This document shows, piece after piece, positions 49,454 through 60,400 of a stretch of DNA of 64,000 nt; position 1 is the first letter of the stretch; every line of letters begins with the position of its first letter. Origin of the DNA: GCA-2746605 sp963704835 (GTDB lineage: Bacteria; Bacteroidota; Ignavibacteria; Ignavibacteriales; Melioribacteraceae); contig CAVPHW010000003.1 of assembly GCA_963704835.1 (NCBI GenBank), positions 1-64,000 of the forward strand, written 5' to 3'. Under the pieces are notes generated by a model. It searched no databases and had not been told where the DNA came from. It saw nothing but the letters and a program-made list of their open reading frames with translations. A program made the position numbers and the translations under genes.

Positions 49454-51340
49454 TTATTTTCTTAACTCTTTAATTAAGTTTTCAATTTGTGCTTTCACCT
49501 TAAACCCATTTTTATAATTTGGTTCTATTGATAAGCAACCAATAATATTTTGCAATGCTAATTCATAATTTTTACCTGCTAAATAAGCGCCAGCCAAATT
49601 AAACAAAACTTGAGGGTCATTATTAATCATTGACTTACTTTCTTCTAGAAATCTAATAGCATCTTTATGATTAATGTTGGAAAGGTGCATTATTCCCAAC
49701 CATTTAGTGTTAAACTGATTGGGATAAATTCTGTAACTTCTTTTAAGTAATGGCTCAACATGTGTATATAGTTGCTTACTTATTAATTTATTGCATGCAA
49801 CGTCTAAGAAATAATTATCAATTGGAAATTCCTCGGAAAACGCCAGAAGTTCTTTTTCATAGGAACTGAAATCGTTGATAGAATAATAATATTCTGTAAG
49901 TTTTTCTCTAGCTTCCTTCCTCGATATTTTATTTTTAAGTACGCTTAAAGCAACTTCACCCTCAAAAGTGGCAGTGGCTAGCAAATTACTCTCTTTATTT
50001 TTGTTATTGTTCGAAATAAAAGGCCAATCATTTTTTAGTATTTTAATCCGGAAGTCTGCAACAATGGAATCGTATTTAGTAAAATAATAATTGGTTCGAA
50101 CGTAATGATTTACCTTCTCTCTTGAAAAACTTGATGTTAAATCCATTTTTTTAAAATAAGAATTTACAATCTCGGTAAAAAATAACTCACCTAATAATTG
50201 GTAACCGTTTAAATTTGGATGCAAATGGTCTACCATTAAATTATCACCTACAATACCGTACTCACTTTGTTCATTTAAAAATGAGTCCGTATTTGCAATA
50301 GTATAATTAAACTGTGCCGAAAGTTTTTCAATAATTGTATTGAAAATTTCGGGAGCTCTAAATCTTAAACCATCCAAATCTTTTGCCAGCCTAAATAATG
50401 AATCAGCTTTGGAAAAATTATTTTGATTAAGTTCATCCTTGGCGTTTTGAAAAACAATATCTGCAGAAGGATTTCTATTACTTTTTACTGGACTAAATGG
50501 TTTTAAACCTTTTAAATTGCTGACCAGTGTTCCAGTAACCACCGAAATATTTGCCTCTGAACATAATTGATAAATCTCAGTAAGATTGCTCTCAAATTGT
50601 TCGAGCCCTCTGTTAAAAGCCTCCGATTCATATTCAATTAGTTTATCATCTGCAACTTGGGACATTAATGTGCCACTATCCAAGTTATTTGGTGAATCAA
50701 TAAGAGCTGCCGCTTTGTTAAGAAAGTTTAAAACTAGTTGTGCTATTCTGTATGTTTTCAACTTAAGAATTAGATTTGTAAAAAAAACAGACGATGCAAG
50801 AGATTGGTTTGAAGCTGCTCCTAAAACTCCGTAATACTCATTGTGTCCTAAATAAATAATAATTAAGTCAGGTTTTTTTTCAATAATTCCAGGTAAAAGA
50901 TCTAAAATTGTGTAAGAATTAATTGCCGCCATACTTACGTTGGAAACCTCAATTAATTTATCTGGGAAACTGAATTCAAAAGCTTTCCTTATGTATTTAG
51001 TAAATGAACCCGAGTTTTGATATGGATAACCGGCGGCTGAACTTGCGCCTAGGGCAATAATCCTAAACGAGTTTTCAGGTTTTTCTTTCAGTAAAAATGA
51101 TTCAGAAGAAAAGGGAAGATTATTAGTATTTGAAAAATATTTTTTTGCAATATCTGGATTTAGAATTTCAATTCTATCAGTTAGATTTATCCATTCTTGG
51201 AAATCATCACCATAATTGAATAATCTAAGAGATACCTCAAGAATAATAACCAAAAAAAAAGGTAAAATTATTAAAACCAAATAAAACCATAAAGGTGATT
51301 TTGAGTCCACATTTGTTTTTTGTAAATCGGGTTTATTCAT
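49454..51340 (-). CDS. Membrane-anchored SGNH/GDSL hydrolase with TPR tail
   Basis: A 628-residue protein: a short cytoplasmic segment, a membrane anchor (residues ~17-40, PLWFYLVLIILPFFLVIILE), an SGNH hydrolase domain with block I IIALGASSAAGYPYQ (Ser nucleophile), block III YLGHNEYYG (Gly-His-Asn-Glu) and block V DNLMVDHLHPNLNGYQL (Asp...His), then about 200 residues of helical TPR-like repeats (NDPQVLFNLAGAYLAGKNYE). The hydrolase domain should face the periplasm. In other genomes related TPR-SGNH proteins accompany DUF5989 peptides, and one lies at 60563. The stop and the start of the paralogue below are three bases apart, so the two form one transcript. Likely role: acyl/acetyl modification of an exported polymer. 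Confidence 0.8.
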   Translation of the reverse strand: MNKPDLQKTNVDSKSPLWFYLVLIILPFFLVIILEVSLRLFNYGDDFQEWINLTDRIEILNPDIAKKYFSNTNNLPFSSESFLLKEKPENSFRIIALGASSAAGYPYQNSGSFTKYIRKAFEFSFPDKLIEVSNVSMAAINSYTILDLLPGIIEKKPDLIIIYLGHNEYYGVLGAASNQSLASSVFFTNLILKLKTYRIAQLVLNFLNKAAALIDSPNNLDSGTLMSQVADDKLIEYESEAFNRGLEQFESNLTEIYQLCSEANISVVTGTLVSNLKGLKPFSPVKSNRNPSADIVFQNAKDELNQNNFSKADSLFRLAKDLDGLRFRAPEIFNTIIEKLSAQFNYTIANTDSFLNEQSEYGIVGDNLMVDHLHPNLNGYQLLGELFFTEIVNSYFKKMDLTSSFSREKVNHYVRTNYYFTKYDSIVADFRIKILKNDWPFISNNNKNKESNLLATATFEGEVALSVLKNKISRKEAREKLTEYYYSINDFSSYEKELLAFSEEFPIDNYFLDVACNKLISKQLYTHVEPLLKRSYRIYPNQFNTKWLGIMHLSNINHKDAIRFLEESKSMINNDPQVLFNLAGAYLAGKNYELALQNIIGCLSIEPNYKNGFKVKAQIENLIKELRK

Positions 51341-51499
51341 TGCATGAAAATAAATTTTGAAATTATAAAAAAAATCTTTACTAAAAAACTAAACTTTTGT
51401 GCTATTATTTAGCGTTTTTCATTCATAAAGATATATTTTTTAGGGTTGTTTTTCAGTAAATTTAAGGTATTATTTGATAAAACTTTTAGGAATAATAGT

Positions 51500-54400
51500 A
51501 TGAAAAATATAAAGAAGATAATCATAATCTCCTTGTTGTTTTCAGTTCAGCTTTTTATGCAAACTGTTCCAGTTACGCTTCATTACAAGCCTATAATTGA
51601 TCAATTTACAACGCTCAGACTTGTCGGCAATTTTAATGGATGGAATAATAGTGATCCAACAATGGTTATGACTGATAATGATGGTGATGGAGTTTTTGAG
51701 ATTACAAAGGAGTTTACTAAAAATGTTGAGCACATGTATAAATTTGTATTTGATGCCAATTGGTCTTTTGCATGGAATGATCCTAATAATCCTAATATTA
51801 AGATCACTGACAATAATAACTCAGTTCTAAATGTTACAGATCCTTTTATTACTTATCTTTTACCTCGGGGAGTTAATACAGCTGGAAGTATGTATGTTGA
51901 TACAACTTTGGCAGGAGAACCAATTAGAGCAATATTTGCTTTTACTGCAGCAAATCCAATTGATCTTAATTCTTTAGTTGTTACAATTGATGGTGTTGCA
52001 TTAGATAATCCATCTCAATATTATATAGCTGAAAAGAAAGAATTTTATTACCAACCAGTTGCTCCATTAAGTGAGGGCGAACATACCGTATCAGTCTCAA
52101 TAACCTCAACAGCCGGAACCGCCACAAAAACTAGCAAATTTAAAAGAACGCCTGGACTAGTAATTTACAAAGCACCGGTTGATTTTTATTTTGATGAATT
52201 CAATACTGGTCCTTCAGTACTTATAAATATTAATTCTGTTTCAGCTGTTGGAGATTTTAATAGTTGGAATTATACTTTTAATCCTTTACAAGACAATAAT
52301 AATGATGGATTGTGGGAAGGGACTGCTCTTTTAGAAAAGGGAACTTACAAATATAAGTTTCAACTTAATGCCTCTGCATATATTAATGATCCAGATAGTC
52401 CGTTGTTTGAAGCTGCTGGAGATGGAAATAATGAATTTACGGTTGTAATAGATTCAATCCCTTCAATTAAACTTATTTCTCCCACAGAAGGAACTGTATA
52501 TCCAAACGAAGGGACAGAAGTAACATTCAAAGCTTTGTTAAGAGGAGGTGTAAAATCGAAAGGTGTTGATGAAGCTTCAATTTTGGTGCAGTTGGATGGC
52601 ATTCCTATCTCTCATACTTTTGACCTACAAACAAAAATATCTAGTGCAGTTGCCACATTAAATGGAGAAGGAAACCATCTAGTTACTTTTACCTTCACAA
52701 ATAAGGAAGGGTTAACAGTAACAGAAGATTATACTTATGGAATTTATACTGGTAAAACTGGCTATTACTATGCTGATGCAATTGATGATGAACCTTATTC
52801 ATATCCAGTTGGTGTTAACAGTGGAAGTGCTGATATTTTATCAGTTCTTATTGACGAAGTTTCGACTCATGATTCTTTAAGTTTTATTGTAAATATTGAA
52901 GATATTACTGATAGAACAAGAATTGGGTTAATTATTACAAATCCAGTTTCTACAAGTGCTCTAGATCCGCTTTCTCTTGAGGTTATGACTGAGGATTGGC
53001 AGAACGAAGGTGTTTTTATCCCAATTGGTTCTCCTGGTAATACTTATGAAAACGTTGAAAAGGAAAACAAGTTTTGGCTTAGCTATGACCCAGACATTTT
53101 GACGGGAAATAACTTAATTGTAAACTCCGACGCAATTATTAATAATAGTTTTAACTTTACTATTAGCTTAGCCTATTTGGATAGTTTACTTGGAAGCTGG
53201 ACAAGAGAAAGAAATATTTATGTCTACTCATATTTAGCTGCTGAAGATAAAAGTGGAAATGGATTTGAGGTAACTTCTTTAGAAGGTGGCAGCGATATTA
53301 TAGAAGATCCTGATATATACGATGCCGCGTTTTTCAGAAGCGGATTTTGGCAGGATAGGGTTTTGCATAATTTTATTCCTATCGGCGGAAGAATGGGTCC
53401 AAGATTAGTTTCTCTCAACGGAAATAAAAGAGGACAAATATCTTTTACTGCCAGTGATATTTCTGATAGTTTGGCAACCTACGGACCCGCAATTACATTT
53501 TTAACTCCTTCGGTAACCTATTGGTATTCAAATGTAACTGTTAAAGGAACATTAAGTGATCCCGCTATTTCAACAATTAAATTTTCTTTAAATGGGGTAG
53601 AAAGCAATGAAGCAGTTTCTAATTCTGTATTCAGCATTCCTATAATTTTGATTGAAGGGGAAAATGTAATATTTATTAAAGCTGTTGATAGCAAGGGTTA
53701 TGAATCTACTTCAAAAAATTTAATTCTTACTTATAAAAAAGATCACGATCCACACGTTACAATTAGTGCCACGATTCAAGGTCGATCTGTTACATTAACT
53801 GCGGAACCTACCTCACCGGATAATTTGGCTTTCACATATTATTGGACGGATGATGATGCTATAAATCCGGCAAATGTTATTGGAGCAGTAGCAACCAAGT
53901 CAATTACTTTTAATCTCCCGCAAGCTGAAGGTGAATACTACTTAAATGTTCGAGTAAGAGATTCAAAGGGTAAATTTGCTTATGCAAGAAAACTGCTTAT
54001 TTCTAAAGGGGATTCTGTACTTTTACCTGAATTAAATGATCATTCTAAATGGATAGATGATGCAATATTTTATGAAATTTACCCAAGATCATATAGTTCT
54101 TCTGCAAATTTCCAGGGTATTCAAAATAAAATACCAGATATGATTGATTTAGGAATAAATGCAATATGGTTTATGCCGATGTACACTGGTCCAACAACTC
54201 ATGGTTATGAAATAACAGACTACTTCGGATTAGAAGAAGATTTTGGTACCAGTCAAGACTTTAAGAATTTAGTAAATGCTTTACACAGTGCTGGAATAAA
54301 AGTAATTTTAGATTTTGTTGTAAATCATACTTCCATTCAGCATCCATTTATGCAAAATGTTTTAGAGTACAAAGGAGAATCTCCTTGGGCAGATTTTTAT

Positions 54401-55612
54401 TTGTGGAATGGAGAACCGGGTAATTCAAATTATGAATACTTTTTTGATTGGGCTAGTTTACCAAACTTAAATCACAACAATAAAGACGTGAGAGATTATT
54501 TTATTAAAGCGGCAAAATACTGGGTGCAAGAATATAATATTGATGGCTACAGATGCGATGTTGCTTGGGGTGTGGAAGAAAGAAATTCAGATTTTTGGCA
54601 GGAATGGAGAACAGCTTTAAAGAACATAAAACCAGAACTATTTCTTGAAGCAGAAGCTTCATCTTCACAACCGGTTTACTATCAAAATAGATTTGATTCA
54701 GCCAACGATTGGGATTTAAGAAATAAAATAATTGGGGTAACAAACGGAACATTAGCGGTAGATGTACTTGATGCTGAACTAATGAAATCATACCCTAAGC
54801 ATGCAAGACCTTTTCGTTTTGTGGAAAACCACGATGAGGTTAGGGTTGCTTCTTCGCATGGTACGCAAAGATCTAAATTAATGCACACTATACTTATGAC
54901 CGCAAACGGAGTGCCATTAATATATTCGGGTGGCGAAGTAGGAGAGTTAACCAATAGAGGAATGATTGATTGGAGTGATGCTGATGGAATTAGACCTTAC
55001 TTTAAATCACTAGTTAGTATTAGAAAAAAATATTTGTCAAATCCAATACTGAAAAGAATAATAACATCAATTCCTTCAGATGTTTATGCCTACATTTCAA
55101 CTTCAGGGAATGACAATCTTTTAACAATCGCTAATTTTAAGAATGATAGTAAAAATTCAAGTGTTTATATTGGTGATTTGCCTACTGGTACTAAATATCT
55201 TACAAATTTAATTGATGGGTCAGTCATAGATATTCAACCCGTAAGTGGTCCAGTGTTTATTGATTTATCCGCTTATGAAGCAAAAGTTTTCTATTTGGGA
55301 GAAGTTCCGGTAAGTGTTGAGGAAGGAGAGACTGAAAATTTTATTATTGATGAATTTAAGTTGAACCAAAATTATCCTAACCCCTTTAATCCAACTACAA
55401 CAATAAGTTTTCAAATTCCAAATAACGAATTTGTAACCCTTAAAATCTACGATGTAATTGGAAGAGAAGTAACTACGCTTGTAAACAAAGAAATGCAAAA
55501 AGGAAGATACGATATTAACTTTGATGCTTCAAAAATTACAAGCGGGATTTATTTTTATAGGATAAAAGCCGGAAATTTTCTAGAAACAAAAAAATTAGTA
55601 CTTATGAAATGA
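51500..55612 (+). CDS. Secreted GH13 alpha-amylase-family enzyme with starch-binding-like domains and T9SS domain
   Basis: A product of about 1370 residues; ATG 51500 is chosen because MKNIKKIIIISLLFSVQLFM is a signal peptide (an in-frame ATG lies 54 bases upstream). Two CBM48/E-set-like modules come first (LVGNFNGWNNSDPT; SAVGDFNSWNYTFNPL), followed by Ig-like regions. A GH13 barrel occupies residues ~850-1260: GINAIWFMPMYTGPTTHGYE, region I DFVVNH, region II DGYRCDVAWG (nucleophile Asp ~1020), region III PELFLEAEAS (acid/base Glu ~1052), region IV FVENHDEVR (Asp ~1112). It ends in a T9SS type A domain (NYPNPFNPTTTISFQIP...TKKLVLMK). It should hydrolyse or rearrange alpha-glucans at the cell surface. 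First gene of a four-gene operon. Confidence 0.9.
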   Translation: MKNIKKIIIISLLFSVQLFMQTVPVTLHYKPIIDQFTTLRLVGNFNGWNNSDPTMVMTDNDGDGVFEITKEFTKNVEHMYKFVFDANWSFAWNDPNNPNIKITDNNNSVLNVTDPFITYLLPRGVNTAGSMYVDTTLAGEPIRAIFAFTAANPIDLNSLVVTIDGVALDNPSQYYIAEKKEFYYQPVAPLSEGEHTVSVSITSTAGTATKTSKFKRTPGLVIYKAPVDFYFDEFNTGPSVLININSVSAVGDFNSWNYTFNPLQDNNNDGLWEGTALLEKGTYKYKFQLNASAYINDPDSPLFEAAGDGNNEFTVVIDSIPSIKLISPTEGTVYPNEGTEVTFKALLRGGVKSKGVDEASILVQLDGIPISHTFDLQTKISSAVATLNGEGNHLVTFTFTNKEGLTVTEDYTYGIYTGKTGYYYADAIDDEPYSYPVGVNSGSADILSVLIDEVSTHDSLSFIVNIEDITDRTRIGLIITNPVSTSALDPLSLEVMTEDWQNEGVFIPIGSPGNTYENVEKENKFWLSYDPDILTGNNLIVNSDAIINNSFNFTISLAYLDSLLGSWTRERNIYVYSYLAAEDKSGNGFEVTSLEGGSDIIEDPDIYDAAFFRSGFWQDRVLHNFIPIGGRMGPRLVSLNGNKRGQISFTASDISDSLATYGPAITFLTPSVTYWYSNVTVKGTLSDPAISTIKFSLNGVESNEAVSNSVFSIPIILIEGENVIFIKAVDSKGYESTSKNLILTYKKDHDPHVTISATIQGRSVTLTAEPTSPDNLAFTYYWTDDDAINPANVIGAVATKSITFNLPQAEGEYYLNVRVRDSKGKFAYARKLLISKGDSVLLPELNDHSKWIDDAIFYEIYPRSYSSSANFQGIQNKIPDMIDLGINAIWFMPMYTGPTTHGYEITDYFGLEEDFGTSQDFKNLVNALHSAGIKVILDFVVNHTSIQHPFMQNVLEYKGESPWADFYLWNGEPGNSNYEYFFDWASLPNLNHNNKDVRDYFIKAAKYWVQEYNIDGYRCDVAWGVEERNSDFWQEWRTALKNIKPELFLEAEASSSQPVYYQNRFDSANDWDLRNKIIGVTNGTLAVDVLDAELMKSYPKHARPFRFVENHDEVRVASSHGTQRSKLMHTILMTANGVPLIYSGGEVGELTNRGMIDWSDADGIRPYFKSLVSIRKKYLSNPILKRIITSIPSDVYAYISTSGNDNLLTIANFKNDSKNSSVYIGDLPTGTKYLTNLIDGSVIDIQPVSGPVFIDLSAYEAKVFYLGEVPVSVEEGETENFIIDEFKLNQNYPNPFNPTTTISFQIPNNEFVTLKIYDVIGREVTTLVNKEMQKGRYDINFDASKITSGIYFYRIKAGNFLETKKLVLMK

Positions 55613-55627
55613 AATTAGAAAGGTAAA

Positions 55628-57430
55628 ATGAAAATTAAAATTTTGGTAAGATCTGCTACGGTTATTCTTTTATTGGTTTGCATAGAAGTATTTCCACAAT
55701 ATGAAGTTAAGAGTAAATATTTATTAAATCCTGAACTTAATTTTGGATTTGTTGATAGTTGTGCTACTTTTTGGTTAAAAAGTTACGATGAAACTTTAGG
55801 CGGATTTTATACCAATGTGAACAGGCAAGGATCTGTAACTGGTACAAAGAAAAATATGCTCACACAATCCCGCAATGCATACGGAATGGCAAGAGCATTT
55901 ATGCTAACTGGAAATCAACAATATTTAGTAAAAGCAAAAGATGCCCTAAACTTTATGTATAACTCTGCATGGGATAAAACATATGGTGGTTGGTTTGGAC
56001 AGATAGATAAAAATGGAATTCCAACAAGTTTAGGTGAAAATAAAACGGCATTTGATCAACATTATGCATTGTTGGGGATCTTGGCATATTTCGAAGCCTC
56101 GGGTGATACAAGCGCTTGGAATTGGTTTACAAAAGGGTTTTTAAATAATCAAGAGAAGCTCTGGGATTCAGATGAAGTTCTTTTCGGTTATTATGATTAT
56201 GTCAACTATAATTGGTACTCAAAAAATGGAAAAAGCTTTAATGCTACAGTTGATGCGGCTACAACTCATTTAATAAACGCATATCTGCTAACTAATGATG
56301 ATGTTTACAAAGAAAACCTTCTAGCAGTTGCCGATAATATTGTAAATAGACTTGCTTCTACAATGGATAGTTATAAAATAGGATTTGTGGAAAAATTCGC
56401 ATCTGACTGGACTTGGAATGATAATTCTGCTAATGATAATACCCGAACAATTATGGGGCATGTATTGAAAGCCGCATGGGTGCTAGGTAGAATTCACCAA
56501 GTTTTACCAAACAATAATTATTTGCAAACCGCAGAGAAATTGATAGGTGATGTTATTGAAAATGGTTATGACCATATGTATGGAGGACCTTTCAAGGATT
56601 ATGACAGAGTTACAGGCAATATGTATTTTTATGGACAAGATACAGCAAAAGCCTGGTGGCAAATGGAACAAGCTATTGTTGCCGGTCTTGAACTTTACCA
56701 CCTAACAAAAAATGATCTTTATCTTGAAATCGCAGATGAATCACTCGACTTTTTTATGAGATATTTTGTTGATCATACCTATGGAGAAATTTATGCTGAT
56801 GTTTTTAGTAATGGCTCACTTATTCCTGCTTGGGGAACAACAAAAGGTGGTGATTATAAAGCCGGATATCATTCCATTGAGACTGGATACTATGCTTATC
56901 TGTATGGATCGTTATTTTATCATAATATTCCGGTAGATCTATATTATTATTATGAACCTGTTGATTATAATAGAGAAATAGTTTTAGCTCCTATTGCAAT
57001 AAACATACCATTAAGGATAAAAGAAGTATTATTTGAAGAAGAACAATATTCTCATTTTATTCCAGAGACTACAATATTAAAAATTGATGCAAATATTGGC
57101 GGAAAATTTAAGGTAACCATTGAAGCTATTGCACCAGTGTCTATTGTATCCACTAAAACTATTGAAAATAAATTTGAGCTGCAGCAAAACTACCCTAACC
57201 CATTTAATCCAACTACTCAAATTAAATTTAGCTTACCACATGCAGGTTCTGCGTCATTAATAATTTATAATTTATTAGGCGAAGAGATATCAACACTTAC
57301 TAATAAATATCTTAATGCAGGAATTCATACCTATACTTTTGATGCTTCAAAACTTGGGAGTGGATTATATTTTTATTCTTTAACATTTGGAAACACTATT
57401 TCCACTAAGAAAATGATTGTAATTAAATAA
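55628..57430 (+). CDS. Secreted AGE-family epimerase/isomerase with T9SS domain
   Basis: A 600-residue protein: signal peptide, then an (alpha/alpha)6 barrel of the N-acylglucosamine 2-epimerase / cellobiose 2-epimerase family (residues ~35-440). Family signatures: YDETLGGFYTNVNRQGSVTG, TQSRNAYGMARAFMLTGN, AFDQHYALLGILAYFEASGD, RTIMGHVLKAAWVLGRI, AKAWWQMEQAIVAGLELY and GYHSIETGYYAYLYGS, which hold the catalytic histidines. It ends in a T9SS type A domain (NYPNPFNPTTQIKFSLP...KKMIVIK). Known members are mostly cytoplasmic, so an exported, surface-attached member is noteworthy. It lies 15 bases after the GH13 gene. Probably converts the reducing end of oligosaccharides released outside the cell; the exact reaction is not evident. 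Confidence 0.8.
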   Translation: MKIKILVRSATVILLLVCIEVFPQYEVKSKYLLNPELNFGFVDSCATFWLKSYDETLGGFYTNVNRQGSVTGTKKNMLTQSRNAYGMARAFMLTGNQQYLVKAKDALNFMYNSAWDKTYGGWFGQIDKNGIPTSLGENKTAFDQHYALLGILAYFEASGDTSAWNWFTKGFLNNQEKLWDSDEVLFGYYDYVNYNWYSKNGKSFNATVDAATTHLINAYLLTNDDVYKENLLAVADNIVNRLASTMDSYKIGFVEKFASDWTWNDNSANDNTRTIMGHVLKAAWVLGRIHQVLPNNNYLQTAEKLIGDVIENGYDHMYGGPFKDYDRVTGNMYFYGQDTAKAWWQMEQAIVAGLELYHLTKNDLYLEIADESLDFFMRYFVDHTYGEIYADVFSNGSLIPAWGTTKGGDYKAGYHSIETGYYAYLYGSLFYHNIPVDLYYYYEPVDYNREIVLAPIAINIPLRIKEVLFEEEQYSHFIPETTILKIDANIGGKFKVTIEAIAPVSIVSTKTIENKFELQQNYPNPFNPTTQIKFSLPHAGSASLIIYNLLGEEISTLTNKYLNAGIHTYTFDASKLGSGLYFYSLTFGNTISTKKMIVIK

Positions 57431-57445
57431 CTAAGAGTGTAATTA

Positions 57446-60400
57446 ATGAAAAAAACAATTCTGATTTTATTCCTATTTTATTCTTCAAGTATTTTTGCGC
57501 AACCGCAATTACAAAATCAAGAGTTTAGAGCAACTTGGGTTATAACTTGGGAATATATAAGTGGGTCGAGCTCAATTGAAGAAAACAAAGCAAGAATTAG
57601 AGAAATTCTTGATAATCATCAAAAAGCTAATATGACATCCGTTCTTTTTCAAGTGAGACAAGGTGGAACTGCTTATTATAATTCTTCATATGAACCGTGG
57701 GGGAGTTATGCTGGCGCCTCATACCCAGGATTTGATCCATTAGCGTATGCTATTGAAGAGGCTCACAAAAGAGGTTTAGAATTACACGCCTGGTTTAATG
57801 TTTTTAATGTATCGGCAACACTCCCAGGAACGATTTCTGATCTGCACCCAGAATGGATTTGTAGGGATCAGAATGGAAATCCAATGACCTCGTATAGAGC
57901 TGCCTCTCCAGGACTTGCCGGAGTTAGAGATTATACGGTTGAAGTTGCAATGGAGATTGTTAGGAATTATGATATTGATGGTTTCCATCTTGACTATATT
58001 AGATGGAATGAATATGATACTGATGATATGGATGTATCATCAACTCCTCTTAAACAAGAATCATTAATGGATGGAGAATTTTTTGAGAAAAAATTGAATA
58101 AAATTGCCGATTCTAAAAGTACAAATAGATTTTTATATGATGTTGAACATCCTTATAGTGCTGGAATTCCCACCGGTTTTAGTTCTTGGGAAGATTGGTG
58201 GCGATGGTCCGTAACTGAATTTGTTAAAACTTTGCATGATTCAATTCAGGTTGCTAAGCCTTGGGTTCGTCTATCTCCTGCAGCTCTTGGAAAATATAAA
58301 GATGGTGGCTCAGGTGGATGGAATGGTTATAATGTAGTTTTTCAAGATGCAGCCTTATGGTTTAATGAAGGATATGTAGATCAATTAACACCAATGCATT
58401 ATCATTGGTTAACAGGCATTGAACTTTATGATGCTATATCTAGTGATTGGGAACCGAATATTCAAAAAGGTATTGCAGATGGAAGAATATTTTCTGTTGG
58501 GCCAGCATCATATAGACTTGCAGATAATAATATTTTTGGTAATCATGTTGGTATGGTTGATTGGATGAGAAAAAAAACATGGGTTGATGGATTCCAATTT
58601 TTTAGTTATGGAAGTTGGAGAGGATATGATTATTGGGAAGAATCCACATCTAAATTTTTCAATAATAAGGTTAAAGTAAGAGATATGGTTTTTGTGGGTG
58701 AACCATCTGCACCAGGTTTAACATTATCAAAAATCAGTGACCTATCTTATAATTTAGTTGTTAGTCCACATACATCAGAAGTGAATAATCAATGGTATGT
58801 TATTTATCGATCAGAAGATGACGTATTTGATATTAATAGCGATCTTATAATTAATGTTCACTTTGGGAATTCAGAATATTCAGTTAACGAAGAATTTTCG
58901 GGTACGCAAAACTATAATGAGTCTTATAAATATTTTGCCACAACACTTAACCGTTATTGGAATGAATCCCCTATATCAAACACTGTAACTACTGATCTCA
59001 TTCCTTCTTTTGCACCAAGTGTTGTTAAATCTATTCCTGCCGAGAACGAAGAAGTTGATATAAATAAAGAAATTGTAATTGAGTTTTCCAAATCGATGAA
59101 TATAACATCGTTTATTGATTATATTTCTATTGATCCAAGTGTTCAGATCAATTCACTTATTTGGAGCGTAAGTAATAAAAACCTAAAAATTAAGTTTGAA
59201 AATTTGACATACAATACCTTGTATGCACTTAGCATCAATCATTTAGCTACGGATGCAAATGGTGTTCAACTGGATGGTAATGGTGATGGCACAGTAGGCG
59301 ATGATTTTGTTCTTAACTTCCGTACAAGTGAGTATGATATTTTTTCACCTCAGATAGTATCAACTATTCCAAGCAATAATGATATCAATGTTGATATTGG
59401 TTCAATAATTGTCATTGAATTTGATGAAAAATTAGACGAGTTAACACTAGCCAATGGTGGGTTAAGTCTACAAGGACAATCAAATTCAATTGATTTTAGT
59501 TATCTGCATACAAAATCAACTGATGGAAGAAGTATTATAAGTATTCAGCCAATTAAGCTTTTTGATATTTCAACCAACTATGTATTAACATTGGCTTCGA
59601 GCATAACCGATTCTATTGGAAATGCATTAGGGAGTGATTTTACAATATCATTTACAACTTCGCCAAATTCTTACAAGGAAATAAAGATAATAGATGATTT
59701 CACAAATCCGGGAGAATGGTGGCAGCCAAGTGCAAGTGGTTCTACAACAGGAATATTTGAGTCAGGGACAAGTTTTGGTTTTACAACTGAAATTGTTGTT
59801 CCAGTTTCAAATCCCAAAAGAGCTGGAAAACTTTCTTATCTTTGGGATGAAAATGCTGACACACATTTGTTACGTGAATATTTATCAGGGGGCTCTCCTC
59901 AATCAATTTATTTCGATACAAGCTATGTATTGCAAAGTTATGTTTATGGTGATGGAAGCAATAATAAATTAAGATTATGCATTGATGAGAACACCGGCTC
60001 TACTTGGGGTGATCATGAGGTTTCTAGTTGGATTATACTTGACTGGATAGGTTGGAAATTAGTTGAGTGGAAATTAAATGATCCAAATAGTGTTGGGAGC
60101 TGGATATCATCTAACGAAACATTGACCGGTTCTTATTATAGAATAGATAGCTATCAATTATCAAAAGGTGAACAAGGAAGCCTGAATGGAATTGTGTATT
60201 TCGACGATTTGAGAGCAGTAAAGAAAGAATTTATTACAACCGATATTGATGTATTGGTTAATAACTATATTCCTAAGAATTATGAGTTACGCCAAAACTA
60301 TCCGAATCCGTTTAATCCATCTACTACCATAGAATTTAGCCTTCCTAAGGAAAGTTTTGTTCAGTTAAAAGTTTTTAATATTCAAGGTGAAGAGGTTGCA

